Below, piece by piece: positions 20,807 to 30,659 of a stretch of DNA of 64,000 bases. The notes beneath the pieces are model-generated. The model ran no database searches and was not told the origin of the DNA. It saw only the letters and a list, made by a program, of their open reading frames with translations. Within the stretch, counting starts at the first letter, position 1. Each line of letters opens with the position of its first letter. Origin of the DNA: Anastrepha obliqua (taxonomy: Eukaryota > Arthropoda > Insecta > Diptera > Tephritidae); NCBI RefSeq assembly GCF_027943255.1, contig NC_072893.1, positions 7,192,001 to 7,256,000 on the forward strand. The letters run 5' to 3'. The position numbers were made by a program, and so were the translations under genes.

Positions 20807-21880
20807 TGCACTGTTGTTGTTGTTGTAGCAGTGATACAAGCCGTCAGTGATACACAGATAACGTCAGTGTAGTGTACCTGTATATCACCGGTTAACTTCG
20901 TCTGGCTCATCTAAGGGTAGGCCCAGGAAACATGATGTTTCGGCAGGTTGGGCCCAGAGGGGCTGTGAAAAGATGGTTAGTGTCGTGTGGGGTGCCTTCA
21001 CATGTCGGGGTCGATTCTGGAAAAGTAGGAAGTTCATCAAAACGTAATTGTGACAGTGCTACGCAGGTCTCACGAGGAAGCTGAAGCTCTTCATCTGCTG
21101 TAGGTGGTGGTTGGACTCCAATTACGGCATTCAGTGTACGGGAGCTTAAGAAGGTGGTAACAGTCCCCCGGTGAATGTCGTTTAATGTCTGTCTAAACAC
21201 TGTCTGGCCCAGTAGATGTCTGTTAGTTTTGTCCTGGATATGGTCGGCGTAGTTTAGTAAGTGTCCCCTGATGTACCTGGGAGGCGGCTCTGCCTCAAGC
21301 AGGTGTCCGCAAGAGTGAAACCTGAGCAGTTTGTTATGCTCCTTCACAGGTAGCATATGGGCCTCATCATGAAGGTGTTGTTTTGAGGACATAAGGAGGC
21401 AACCCGTCGCGGTCCGAATGGCAGTGTTTTGGCATGTCTGAAGCTTTATCCACTGCATGCCACTGGTTCCAAGCGACCAGACAAGCGCAGCATAGTTCAG
21501 AACCGGCCAAATGTCTACAGCGACAATTCTTTGTCTTGCGCCAACTGCTGCCAGCAAGCGACTTAAGGACCTTGTTGCGATTTTGGACTTTAGTGGCAAT
21601 AGCGGTTGTATGCGCAGAGTGCTCCCCTTCTATCGAAGGTGACACCCAAAATTTTGGTATTGTTTACATTCGGAATTGGTGTGTCATCGACTATTACATT
21701 GATGGGCAGTTTGACCTCCTTTGTCCAGGTGGTAAAGACGGTCGCCGTGTACTTAGTGGGGGAAAGTTGGAGATTCCTCGCAGTGAAAAAGCAAGGAAGG
21801 TCAATGCGGGGCACAGGCCACCGATATCATTGCCCGACGCCATTATCGTATCGTATCTGTCTGCCCTGCGCTCGCTGGTG
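20807..21880 (-). mobile_element. Jockey-superfamily LINE 3' end
   Basis: Minus-strand C-terminal part of a non-LTR RT. FFTARNLQLSPTKYTATVFT (about 21785-21726) and VDDTPIPNVNNTKILGVTFD (the palm/thumb L-G-V-x-x-D block) are followed, after a frameshift near 21600, by a 230-codon run: VLNYAALVWSLGTSG, TATGCLLMSS, DEELQLPRETCVALSQL, then a Cys/His pattern CEGTPHDTNHLF. It ends near 20890 and is followed by a short 3' UTR ending in CTACAACAACAACAACA at about 20830-20812, the tail. The catalytic YADD region is eroded at about 21870 (RYDNG). The element is 5' truncated. Confidence 0.75.
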
Positions 21881-21889
21881 CAAGTTAGA

Positions 21890-22110
21890 AATCCAGAGCG
21901 CTGACAGGTCCTGCAGCACTTGATCCTTTCAACAAAGATGTGGTCTTCCCCTTCCTTTTTGGGGCATCATTTCGCCTCGCTGGAGGGTCTTCGATCATAC
22001 GGGTGGCATGTCCAAGCCAGCGTAGCCGCTGTAATTCTACGCGCTTTACTATGGCCATGTCCATATATAGCTTATACAGCTCGTGGAGATGATAAGATAC
22101 GACAAGACTA
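21890..22110 (-). mobile_element. LINE C-terminal scrap (RLRWLGH block)
   Basis: The minus strand reads LHELYKLYMDMAIVKRVELQ, then RLRWLGHATRMIEDPPARR and KRKGKTTS, which is the conserved C-terminal block of RTE/CR1-like LINE proteins (R-W-L-G-H-x-x-R-M). It directly abuts the truncated end of the Jockey-type LINE at 20807-21880 and belongs to a different family. Short, no RT attached. Confidence 0.6.
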
Positions 22111-22267
22111 AAATTATTTATTGAGTACTTAAATGATTTAATTTTCCTGATGAGAGTGTATTTCATTTTGACTATCAACAAACAGCAAATATTTTACTGG
22201 TAATGCAAAGTAAATTATATCAATATCTACTTTTACTGCAATTTTTTTCTACTAATCGGTAAAAAAA

Positions 22268-23363
22268 TATTTTCGAGTAACGCGTTAAAGTTATTCAGGC
22301 TTATTATGAAAACGGGCGTTCAAATCAAAATGCATTTCGCGCACTTTGTGATTTTTTCGGTCAATTTAATCGTCCCAATGTGCGTACAATCGGAAAAATT
22401 GTGCAAAAGTTTGAGGAAACCGGGTCTGTAGAAAAGATTGCTGCTGTTCGGGATAATGTGATGAGCCGTCCACCTCAACTCGCCGTCGTGCCCAACAATT
22501 GCACCTCTCACGCTCGTCGTTGATGAACATTATGCATAAAGACTTGCATTTACACGCTTACAAGGTGCAATTGACTCAACAAAGCCTATTGAACATTTCA
22601 AGCGTCGTCAATGGTCAGAATGGTGGCAGGAAATGGCAACAGTGAATGACCAATTTTCGAAGAAAATCATCTTCAGGAATGAGGCACATTTTCACCTCAC
22701 TAGATTCGTCAATAAGCAGAATTGCAACATGTGGGCGAATGATGATCCAAGAGTGATTGCCGAAAAACCAATGCACCCACAAAGATTGACTGTTTGGTGC
22801 GGTTTATGGGCCGGCGGGATCATTGGGCCGTATTTTTTCCTAAATGAGGCCGGTCAGACAGTTACTGTGAATAGTGCACGCTATCGTGAGATGATAACGA
22901 ACTTTTTATGACCCGAATTGGAAGATATGGATGTGGACGATATGTGGTTTCAACAGCACGGTGCCACTTGTCACGAAAAATTTGATGGCCGAATAATCTC
23001 ACGTCGCGGTGATGTCAATCGGCCGCCAAGATCATGTGATTTGACACCGTTGGACTTCTTTATTTGGGGTTATTTGAAAGAAAAGATGTACTTCGATAAG
23101 CCAGCAACAATTCAAGAGCTAAAGGATGAGATAATTCGGCACATTAACGGCATAGAACCTCAATTATGCCTCAGTGTCATCGAAAATTTGGACCATCGGA
23201 TGGAGGTGTGTCGCCGAGGCCGTGGCCGCTATTTGGCCAATATTTTGTTTTATTGGTAATTGAGCTATATAAATATTATCATAATAAAGAGAAATGACAA
23301 TAATTAAAAAAAAAATGTATTTTATTCAAAATCAACACCGGCCCTTAAAACTTAACCACCCTT
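22268..23363 (+). mobile_element. DD41D mariner-like element, transposase multiply mutated
   Basis: Almost the whole transposase can be followed. The N-terminus reads FE(stop)RVKVIQAYYENGRS, RALCDFFGQFNRPNVRTIGK and VQKFEETGSVEK, then a deleted stretch, QWSEWWQEM-like sequence in fragments, and the ORF from 22633: FRNEAHFHLTRFVNKQNC (first catalytic Asp is Asn), GLWAGGIIGPYFFLNEAGQT, a stop at 22909-22911, then MWFQQHGATCH (second Asp is His), a 10-residue deletion, RPPRSCDLTPLDFFIW (third Asp present) and CRRGRGRYLANILF. The right inverted repeat at about 23332-23363 (ACACCGGCCCTTAAAACTT, then AACCACCCTT) ends at a TA. The left repeat is missing. Dead element. Confidence 0.85.
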
Positions 23364-23479
23364 TAAATTATAATATGTTCGCAAAGTTCATAGAGCCAAG
23401 GCGTCTTCATCGGTCCAGCAAAACCAGCTGTACTGCGTGCTTTATAATCGATTCATACATAGCAATATTCAAGCCCCAT

Positions 23480-23605
23480 AAACGCTATATGGCCAAATTT
23501 GTTGGAAGAAGTAGTAAACAATTGGATTGCTCGAATGGTCCATGTCACACGTAGCCAGGGCGGGCATATGTCGGATGTCATATTAAAGAATTTTTTTTTT
23601 AATAT
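23480..23605 (+). mobile_element. DD41D transposase C-terminal scrap
   Basis: LLEEVVNNWIARMVHVTRSQ then GGHMSDVILKN matches the last 30 or so residues of DD41D transposases. It is a different lineage from the copy just upstream, whose C-terminus reads CRRGRGRYLANILF. No inverted repeat was found. Confidence 0.6.
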
Positions 23606-23689
23606 CCATTTATCTATTGCAATCTGTTTAATAGCATTTAACTATACTTTTTTACTTAAACTAAGATACTCTACGAGACATGCATGAAA

Positions 23690-24828
23690 AGCACCCAGTG
23701 GTGCAACCATTCTTCAATTTATGCTTTTTAGCGCATGAGATCTATTGTTGATTTCCTTTTCAATCTGTTAAAGGAAATGGGATTGGTGGTAATTTCTGTA
23801 ATTAGTGGGCTTGGGTGCGATTGAATTCTTATATTGTGGGATGAGGCACGCTTTTTGATTTCTTGTTAGCAGTTGCGGAAGCGAAAGTTATTTTTGCTGA
23901 TCGTTTTCTCATTTGCAGTCGAGCTTAAATTTTTGGAGCTTTATTAATTTGTTGGTATGTGTGAGTGTATGTACGTATGCACACACATATTAATTATATT
24001 TGAATATGTTAACAGTAAAATAATTTTTACTAAGTCTGTCAGCTTAAAAAAACAATGCATTTATCATAACAATAACGCAGAGAACAAAAGGCTACAGCTA
24101 TAACAAATGTAAGCTACAAAAACAATAAATACTAATTTATTTTAGAATATTCAGTGGTAAATTACCTGAGCCGGCATTTGTCTGCATAATGCGATTTTCC
24201 GAAATTGTAAGCGAGTAAGCAATTTAATTAGCTAAAATGTGTGAGTGTATGAGTGTATGCGGTATGTGAGTACATTTGTATGTGTGCATGTGGAAATTTG
24301 TTATAAATTGCGAATAAATATAATGAAAGTGTAATAAAAGCACGCTCCCTTTTGTTGTTGAGGTATTTGGTGCTGCTTGAATGAAACGGAAGCCCTCGCA
24401 TGCCAATGGAATGTGGAGAATTTGCTGTGTAATTTCCATTTCACACATTGTGCGCTCTATTCTAAATGAAACATCCTTCGTGTTCGGAACGTAAAAGGAT
24501 TATTTAGTACGTGTGAATATTTTGACAGCATGCATTCTTCATACGCTTTTGTTTTAGTTGATTGCCAGCATTGATTTTTTGTTAAAATGCTGGAAAAGGT
24601 ATATGAATTAATTACATTTTTATTACATTATGTATAAGTACATACCTGTATATGTATTAGTAGATATATATATATTCATGAATGCATTTATGTAGGCAGG
24701 TGGCTTTTTGGTTTCATTTCAGTGAGAATATTATTATACTTTGAGTTCTTTATTTATATTTGAAGTTCATAAGAAATAGCTTTGAAATAATTTTCTCTAT
24801 GTTAAAGTCTAAATGTTTACATGTACAT
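23690..24828. other. No gene recognised
   Basis: AT-rich unique sequence with GTGTATG and ATATATAT patches (23955-24000, 24235-24290, 24640-24680). An ORF at 24224-24448 (minus) is a low-complexity His/Thr-rich reading of a microsatellite. Likely intron or spacer. Confidence 0.45.
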
Positions 24829-25990
24829 GGTGAAGTCCAAATAAACAAGACTGACCATCTTTTTAATGAGTTAGTGTGTTGGAAGTTTCATCCCTAACTG
24901 ACTTCCAGTGAAAGTTTGGTGGCATTCGGTTCAGTGGAAGCGAAGTTATTGCGTCTAAAGTGTCAGTATGTTTGTGTCATCGGTACAAGAATGAGTTTCG
25001 AACAAACAGCTAATATCAAATATTGTTTTAAAATTGTTAAAACGTTTACCGAAATGTTTGAACTGATGAAAAAAGTTTATAGCGATGATTGCCTATCTCA
25101 CGCCAGAGTTCATGAGGGGTTTACACGTTTCAGAGATGGTTGTGAGGACATAAATGACAATGAACAGACGGGCCGCCCAAAATCAGTAATCACCGAAAAC
25201 TCGAAACTCCATCGAAATTGTTCGTAAATTTATCAAAAATGAACCGAAATCATCAAAACATCGGTTCATCGCATTTTAACTGTTCATTTGTGCTTATGTA
25301 AGGTATGTGCACGTTCTAATCCGCACAAGTTAACTGAGGACCAAACATTTCTCAGAATTCAACCTTCGAAAGACCTCATTAAAGAGGTGAGAAAAGACGA
25401 GAACTTCCTTTACGATATTGCAACTGGTGATGAAACGTGGTATTTCCAACATGAACCTGAAACGAAGCGTCAAAGTGCCGAATGGAAGACCCCAGACGAG
25501 CCACCAACCAATAAATCGCGTTTGGAGAAGTCAAACATCAAATCAAAAATCAAGTTGATGCTAATTTGTTTTTACAATTCCAAGGGCTTTGCCCACAAGG
25601 AGTTCGTGCCAATGGCCCAAACTCTCAATGCAGTTTTCCATCTTGGCGTTCAAACGTTTGTTGCATTGCATTCGTCGAATTCGGCCTAAATACCGCGAAG
25701 GAGGAAGCTGGCGCTTATTGCATGACAATGCACCATCTAATCGGCCCATTCTTGGCCACGAAAGGAACATGTTTTGCGTTCGTAGAGACCATTCCAAAGG
25801 CTTGTACCGACATCCTCAAGGACATTCCGGCCAATGACCTTGAATCACTCTTTCGAAAAGCTTTTAGATCGCGCAAAACAGGTGTATCGAGGCCAGAGGG
25901 GCCTACTTTGAATAAATAAACTCGAGGTTATCAGAACAAAGCTCCTGTCGTTTCTATTTTAGCTCAGTTTTGTTTATTTTGGACTTCACC
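24829..25990 (+). mobile_element. Mariner element with both ends, transposase deleted and shifted
   Basis: The ends match: GGTGAAGTCCAAATAAACAA at 24829 and its complement (TTGTTTATTTTGGACTTCAC then C) ending 25990, with one indel. The transposase is in pieces: FEQTANIKYCFKIVKTFTEM and SHARVHEGFTRFRDG (DNA-binding region), a gap near 25230, KVCARSNPHKLTEDQ, FLYDIATGDETWYFQHE (first Asp, near 25431), MLICFYNSKGFAHKEFVP, a shift, then SWRLLHDNAPSNRP (second Asp, near 25728). A deletion removes the YSPDLAP/third-Asp block; the sequence resumes with KACTDILKDIPANDLESLF. The GDETW signature distinguishes it from the GDEKW mariners in this window. Confidence 0.85.
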
Positions 25991-26669
25991 TTGCATATTC
26001 GTTTTGCCCTTGTTGGGGATCGTTTCCTCATTCTATCTCGAATTTCATTATTACTCATTTTTCCCAAACATTTGTTTTTAAATCTCTCCATTGGTACATA
26101 AATTGAACTTCATTCCGATTTTACTAAGTGATTCAGTCCAGAAAATATTTTTTCACAATACTTTCAGTGTCAGATTATGCAGAAGTAATTTGATGCTGTG
26201 CTCAAAAATTGTTCTTTGCATATAATTTAGATGTAGTGCAAGAGTATAGATGTACCCATTTTCCATACTCGCTTCCCACATTATGGCATAAGTAGGCGAG
26301 AATTCCGAAAATCTTACGATTTTTTTTAACGAAATAAAGTTGGAGCTTATCTACTTCTTCCAATAGAGCGACATAACCTTGAGTGGCACGGCATACAGCT
26401 TCAAACATTTTCATTTTGAGCTGAGATTTTCATCTTTTTTAGAAAAGAAGTTTGTCCACGGTAATATGATATTTCTTGGTAATTTGATAGCACTTCCCTA
26501 TTCCCCTTCTGAAATATCGGGCATATTATGCTGGTCTGAAAACACTTTCTCTTTCACCCTCATTTTATAGGCACGTAAACATATTGGCTAACTCTTCTAG
26601 CAACTCCTATGGGCTATTAAAAAAATCGTACGATACACTGTCAATTCCTGGGGACGAAGCGGAACCAAA
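25991..26669. other. No gene recognised
   Basis: AT-rich sequence. The minus-strand ORF at 26202-26414 and plus-strand ORF at 26379-26570 overlap, share no family motif and look like chance. Confidence 0.4.
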
Positions 26670-27332
26670 TAGTCCGGGAGCCAGGAGTCGATTTTAGACT
26701 GCGTTTTTATACCGGTAATTCTTGACTATAATTGTGATTTCGCTTTCATGAATAACGAACGTCAGCGGGCGCACCCGCGGTGGGCGTGATTGTGGGAGGG
26801 TACGAAACGTGTCGAAAAAAAAATGTCTACCAACTCATTTTATACCGGCTGAAATTTTTTTCTTGTAGTCAGCTGCGCCGTAGAGGGGGGAAAATACGTC
26901 AGCTGAACGCAATGATACATTCTTGCTTCGGCTGACGGTCTTCCCACCGCTATAAACGCAGCTGCCCAATATTATTATATTTTCATATGTGTCCAAAATT
27001 ATGTAAAAAAAGTTCAATCGGCATAAAGTAGTTTTACTTTTTAATTTATTTTACAAGTTCGCCTGATGAGCTGACGTATTTTTCCCCCTCTACGGCGCAG
27101 CTGACTATTTTTTTTATTCTATTATATGTCAACAATACACAAGAAAAATTTCAGCCGGTATTAAATGAGTTGTTAAACATTTTTTTTCGACACGTTTCGT
27201 ACCATACCACGCACGTACTCACCGCTACTGGACCAGCTGACGGTTGGTTTCGTTATTCATTGGACGGCGTCTGCTTTCAGTATCAGTCGGCATGAAATGA
27301 TGAGGTCAAAATGTCCCCTGATTCCCGGACCA
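26670..27332. mobile_element. Non-coding foldback-type element with long inverted repeats
   Basis: 663-bp palindromic element. The outer ends are TAGTCCGGGAGCCAGG (26670) and the complement of TGGTCCGGGAATCAGG (ending 27332). The inner parts of the arms are more alike: GGTACGAAACGTGTCGAAAA (26799) with its complement at 27184-27203, TACCGGCTGAAATTTTT with its partner near 27150, and AGTCAGCTGCGCCGTAGAGG (about 26867) with its partner near 27095. Arms 26670-26904 and 27069-27332 have several indels. The roughly 165-bp centre has no ORF of note. No clear target duplication. It fits a non-autonomous foldback/MITE-like DNA element of unknown superfamily. Confidence 0.8.
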
Positions 27333-27720
27333 AAAGCTTTTCTTTAACATTTTTTTTATTTGCTTTTCTTGTCCAAATCGTCTCAATTTTATTTGAACAC
27401 TTTGAACTATTAGGCATTTGAAATTTTGAAATATAAACTTGCTTATTAGTATGATTGTTTTATATGTGAAAGGATCTCTGAGCGCGCATATCAGGATTGA
27501 ATTAGCCTTTGATACAAACCATTCATGACATTTGTTGGTGAGATAGCAATTTAAGCCCTTCTGTTTGTAGAACAACGTCAAGACGCTCAACACAAATTGC
27601 ATTTCCGAGCTTCATACTAATCAATTCTTTAGATATCAGAGCTCAGAAGGCTTTTAAGGGTTAAGAAAACCTATTTGATTAAAAGCAGTAGCTATTTAAA
27701 ATATTTCTTATAGCTTAAAG
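27333..27720. other. No gene recognised
   Basis: Contains a 98-codon minus-strand ORF (27306-27602) that begins inside the foldback element's end on its 3' side and shows no family signature. Probably not a gene. Confidence 0.35.
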
Positions 27721-27724
27721 CACA

Positions 27725-28060
27725 GCCATGCCAGAAAACTGGGAGTTCCATAATATGGGTATTGTAGAAGCTGCTACAATACAGAAGAAGAGGAAACTAT
27801 TAAACACCTCCTTTTAGAGTGTGAAGGATTAGATAGAAGAAGACTTTACACGCTTGGTGGTGCATTTTTAACAGATGTATCGGATATAGCGCATTTTAAA
27901 CGAAGTTAAGCCTCTTATAAGCTCGTTTATAAAAGCCACAGGATGGTTTGAAAGGAATCTCATAGCGTAAGGAAAGAGTTCCAGTGGTATCACAATGGAC
28001 CTACAATTGGTCTCAGTGTGTCATAGTGGCAGCCACCAGGCTTACCTACCTTACCTACTT
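27725..28060 (+). mobile_element. LINE C-terminal zinc-knuckle tail and 3' UTR
   Basis: YCRSCYNTEEEETIKHLLLE then CEGLDRRRLYTLGGAFLTDV (about 27758-27880) is the Cys/His tail of an RNase H-type LINE, followed after a shift by KPLISSFIKATGWFE. The 3' UTR-like stretch 27980-28050 (TATCACAATGGACCTACAAT, AGTGGCAGCCACC, TTACCTACC) resembles the one following the tail at 56950-57178. RT and RNase H are missing. Confidence 0.6.
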
Positions 28061-28149
28061 AAAGGACATACTACCAAAAAGTTAGATGGTATTGCTTACA
28101 ACTTCTCAAATATGCCTCTTAATATCTTTCATTACCTTTAAAGTACTTT

Positions 28150-28240
28150 TATGCCAAGCCTCGGAACAGCTTTTTGAGCTTACTGAAGAACCACAAGCCT
28201 CTCTGTGATAAGTTAGGTGAATATTCTGGTTGTGAAATGA
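28150..28240 (-). mobile_element. Mariner transposase C-terminal scrap
   Basis: The minus strand reads PEYSPNLSQRGLWFFSKLKK then LFRGLA(stop)KYFKGNE, a decayed form of PPYSPDLSPCDFWLFPKLK. The aspartate of SPDL and the third catalytic Asp are both lost. Very short; other parts of the element are not visible. Confidence 0.5.
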
Positions 28241-28329
28241 TATTTTTTGAATTTTACCCGGGTAAGTGATAGTATCGGAAGGCTGAGTACCAAAAACCAT
28301 TGGCTGAACCATGTTATCCGATGTCGCCA

Positions 28330-29559
28330 TATTTGCTAGGGGTGTTACTCCTTCCAGAGTTCTCGTGCCACCTAGAGTAGTAGGTCAGCTTGCCTTTTCA
28401 CAGGGCAGCTCTTGGCTCCCAAGTGCCTAGTTGCGAAGGGGGGATTCACTGCTAGTACCAGACGTAAATGGAATCTCGTCACCAACTTGTCTTGTGACAG
28501 GGTTGGGATTGTTTATCTGGTGGCTAGTAAGAGGCCTCGCTGCACAATAGGCGGGCTCTGAAGGGACGGCCATAAGTAGTGTAGCAACTTCTACGTTCGA
28601 ATGTGTGGTCTTTCTTATCGGAAGATCTGACCTTACCGAGGGATTGGATCTGGATTTGATTATGTATTGGTTATCCGAGGAAAAGGTTTTTTTTTTGTTC
28701 ATCGATAAATTTCATGATCGTCGGTGCTATTCGATATGGCGAGCGTGATGGGCTAAGATTTTTATGAAGGTAAGGGATAACGTCAACTATGGCGGTGCCC
28801 TCTAGCAAGGTCACCCTACCTCCTGAGGTGATTCAGCTTCAGAAGAGCGTCGTTATAATACAGCCGGATGTTTCTGGCTTCAAACCATCCAGTGGGCACG
28901 GTGACGCATATACCCTAGATTAGGGAGGTACAGGAAGAGGACGTGATGGGATACTAAGGTAAGAAATAACAGGGGATCATCATCGGTTGGGTGATCTCCG
29001 CATGGTGATTAAATGGCCACCAATTCCGCCTTTCCGCGGATGGCCATCCATATGGAGCCTCTCTCTTAGTTCGTGCTAGGTTAATCCCCATGAGATGGGG
29101 GTTGAGCCACCACTTAAGCATCATCGTTGTTGCAAAGAGACCCACAAGGTGTAGACTTTGATCAGGCGGTATCATCGGCTCTTATTTCGAAAATGGATTA
29201 TCGATCAATGCCACCGATATTAGACGATTGATAGTTTGATAGAAAACGTTTTGTAACCTAGGACGGTTGGAAGGGTGTCCCACAATCTCGTGGTTTCTAC
29301 AGGATGACGTCTATTTAAATATTACAAAGTAATTTTTAAACTGATTGACCGTAAAGACCTCAAGAGTAATGCCATTTTGCGTGGCGTTGAAATTCATTGG
29401 CCACTGAGAACGCGTTATCACTGTTTGACTAATTTAGAGTCCGTGTCAGAAGAAAATAACCGGTTTTTTCTTGTAACTTGAAAATATATTTCGTTCTGCA
29501 TAATAGTCCCACTCAAGGGCTACGACGCCAGTGCTAACTCAGGTCAGTGTCGTTCGAAA
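28330..29559. other. No gene recognised
   Basis: GC-richer than its surroundings, with minus-strand ORFs at 28427-28702 and 28954-29175 that I cannot place. The GC content and codon-like stretches on both strands suggest an old LINE ORF1 or UTR, but no zinc knuckle or endonuclease motif was found. Left unassigned. Confidence 0.35.
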
Positions 29560-30226
29560 CTTTCCCGAAAACGCAACCAATCCAAAGTGAGTCAGAAGTA
29601 CGCGAAGCGTTTCGAGGCGGTATTTTTATGCACGCACTCGAAAGGGCCGAAATTATCTTACGCCACGGCTGCAAAAGTAATTAAAAAATCCAAAAAGTTT
29701 GTTGTGATGTGGAATTAGCGGTATAAGGTGTACAAAAATGTTGATGACTTTTCCGAGCGCGGCTTGAAGTGAGTGACGACAAAAAAGCAGGGTAAAGTGA
29801 TCGTCCAACTTTTTAAGTGGGACCCTTCTTTATGACTACGCCAAACACGACCAGTTCTTGCTAAGAAGGGAATAGATGTGAGTATCAACACCATCGAACG
29901 TCGACTGAAGGAGGCGAACATATTCTACCGTCCCTCATCATCAAAACCACTGCTCTCAGAAAACCACATCGAGAAACAACAAAACAAGAAAATGTTGTCA
30001 CAGTATTGGACTGGCCTTCCCAGTCCCCAGACGCCAACCTCTTTGCTGGCTGGGAACTATGAAAACGCATCTTGTCGGAAGGCCAGTCCATGATTTAAAG
30101 CAACTCGTGCGTCAAGTTCGCAAAATCAAGTCCTGTTTGTCGACGAGCTACGCAGAAAAGCTTCAAAGTATGCCGAGAAGATGTCAGGCTATACTCGACA
30201 AATTTGGAGACTACACTGCTTATTGA
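29560..30226 (+). mobile_element. Tc1-like transposon, catalytic core deleted
   Basis: Tc1 family transposase remnant. The N-terminal region reads SQKYAKRFEAVFL, SYATAAKVIKKSKKFV, YKVYKNVDDFSERGLK and VSINTIERRLKEANIFYRPS, i.e. two helix-turn-helix motifs, with stops near 29717 and 29770. It jumps from HIEKQ to VTVLDWPSQSPDAN (about 29995-30042), removing both catalytic Asps. The third acidic residue, in the expected P-I-E-N, is lost (NLFAGWEL). The C-terminus continues SYAEKLQSMPRRCQAILDKF and GDYTAY with TGA at about 30225. No inverted repeats were confirmed. Confidence 0.75.
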
Positions 30227-30279
30227 GTAATTGCTGCTCGTGGTTTTGTACAAGCTTTCATGTAAAAAAATTTTAAATA

Positions 30280-30648
30280 AAGGGTAGTTGGGTTTCAAGG
30301 GCCGGTTTTGATTTTGTTTAAAATACAAAATTTTTATCATTTCTCTTTATTGTGATAATATTGATATAGCTCAATTACGTATTGAACAAAATATTGGTCA
30401 AATGGCCGCCGCGACCTCGGCGGCACACCTCCATCCGATGGTCCAAATTTTCGATGACGCTGAGGCATAATTGAGGTTCTATGCCGTTAATGTGCCGCTT
30501 TATCTCATCCTTTAGCTCTTGAATTGTTGCTGGCTTATCGACGTACACCTTTTCTTTCAAATAACCCCAAAGAAAGAAGTCCAACGGCGTCGTTGACTTT
30601 TAGGTGTGGTTCACATTCAACACCGGCCCTTGAAATTTAACCACCCTT
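30280..30648 (-). mobile_element. 369-bp miniature DD41D element
   Basis: Complete ends with TA on both sides (30278-30279 and 30649-30650). The left end reads AAGGGTAGTTGGGTTTCAAG then GGCCGGT, and the right end is its complement with four or so differences. Inside, on the minus strand, is only the last quarter of a DD41D transposase: DFFLWGYLKEKVYVDKPATI, QLCLSVIENLDHRMEVCRRG and RGGHLTNILF. The ORF body is nearly the same as the C-terminus of the copy at 22268-23363 (LCLSVIENLDHRMEVCRRGR in both), so it is an internal-deletion derivative of that lineage. It could be moved only in trans. Confidence 0.9.
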
Positions 30649-30659
30649 TATATATCTTT

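Noticed and set aside
26880..27110. Possible attenuator or structured RNA from the CAGCTGCGCCGTAGAGGGGG hairpin
   Set aside because: The pairing is simply the inner part of the long inverted repeats of the foldback-type element.
30007..30090. 14-bp inverted repeat TGGACTGGCCTTCC / GGAAGGCCAGTCCA within the Tc1 relic
   Set aside because: Both arms read as ordinary Tc1 C-terminal coding; no sign of a functional hairpin.
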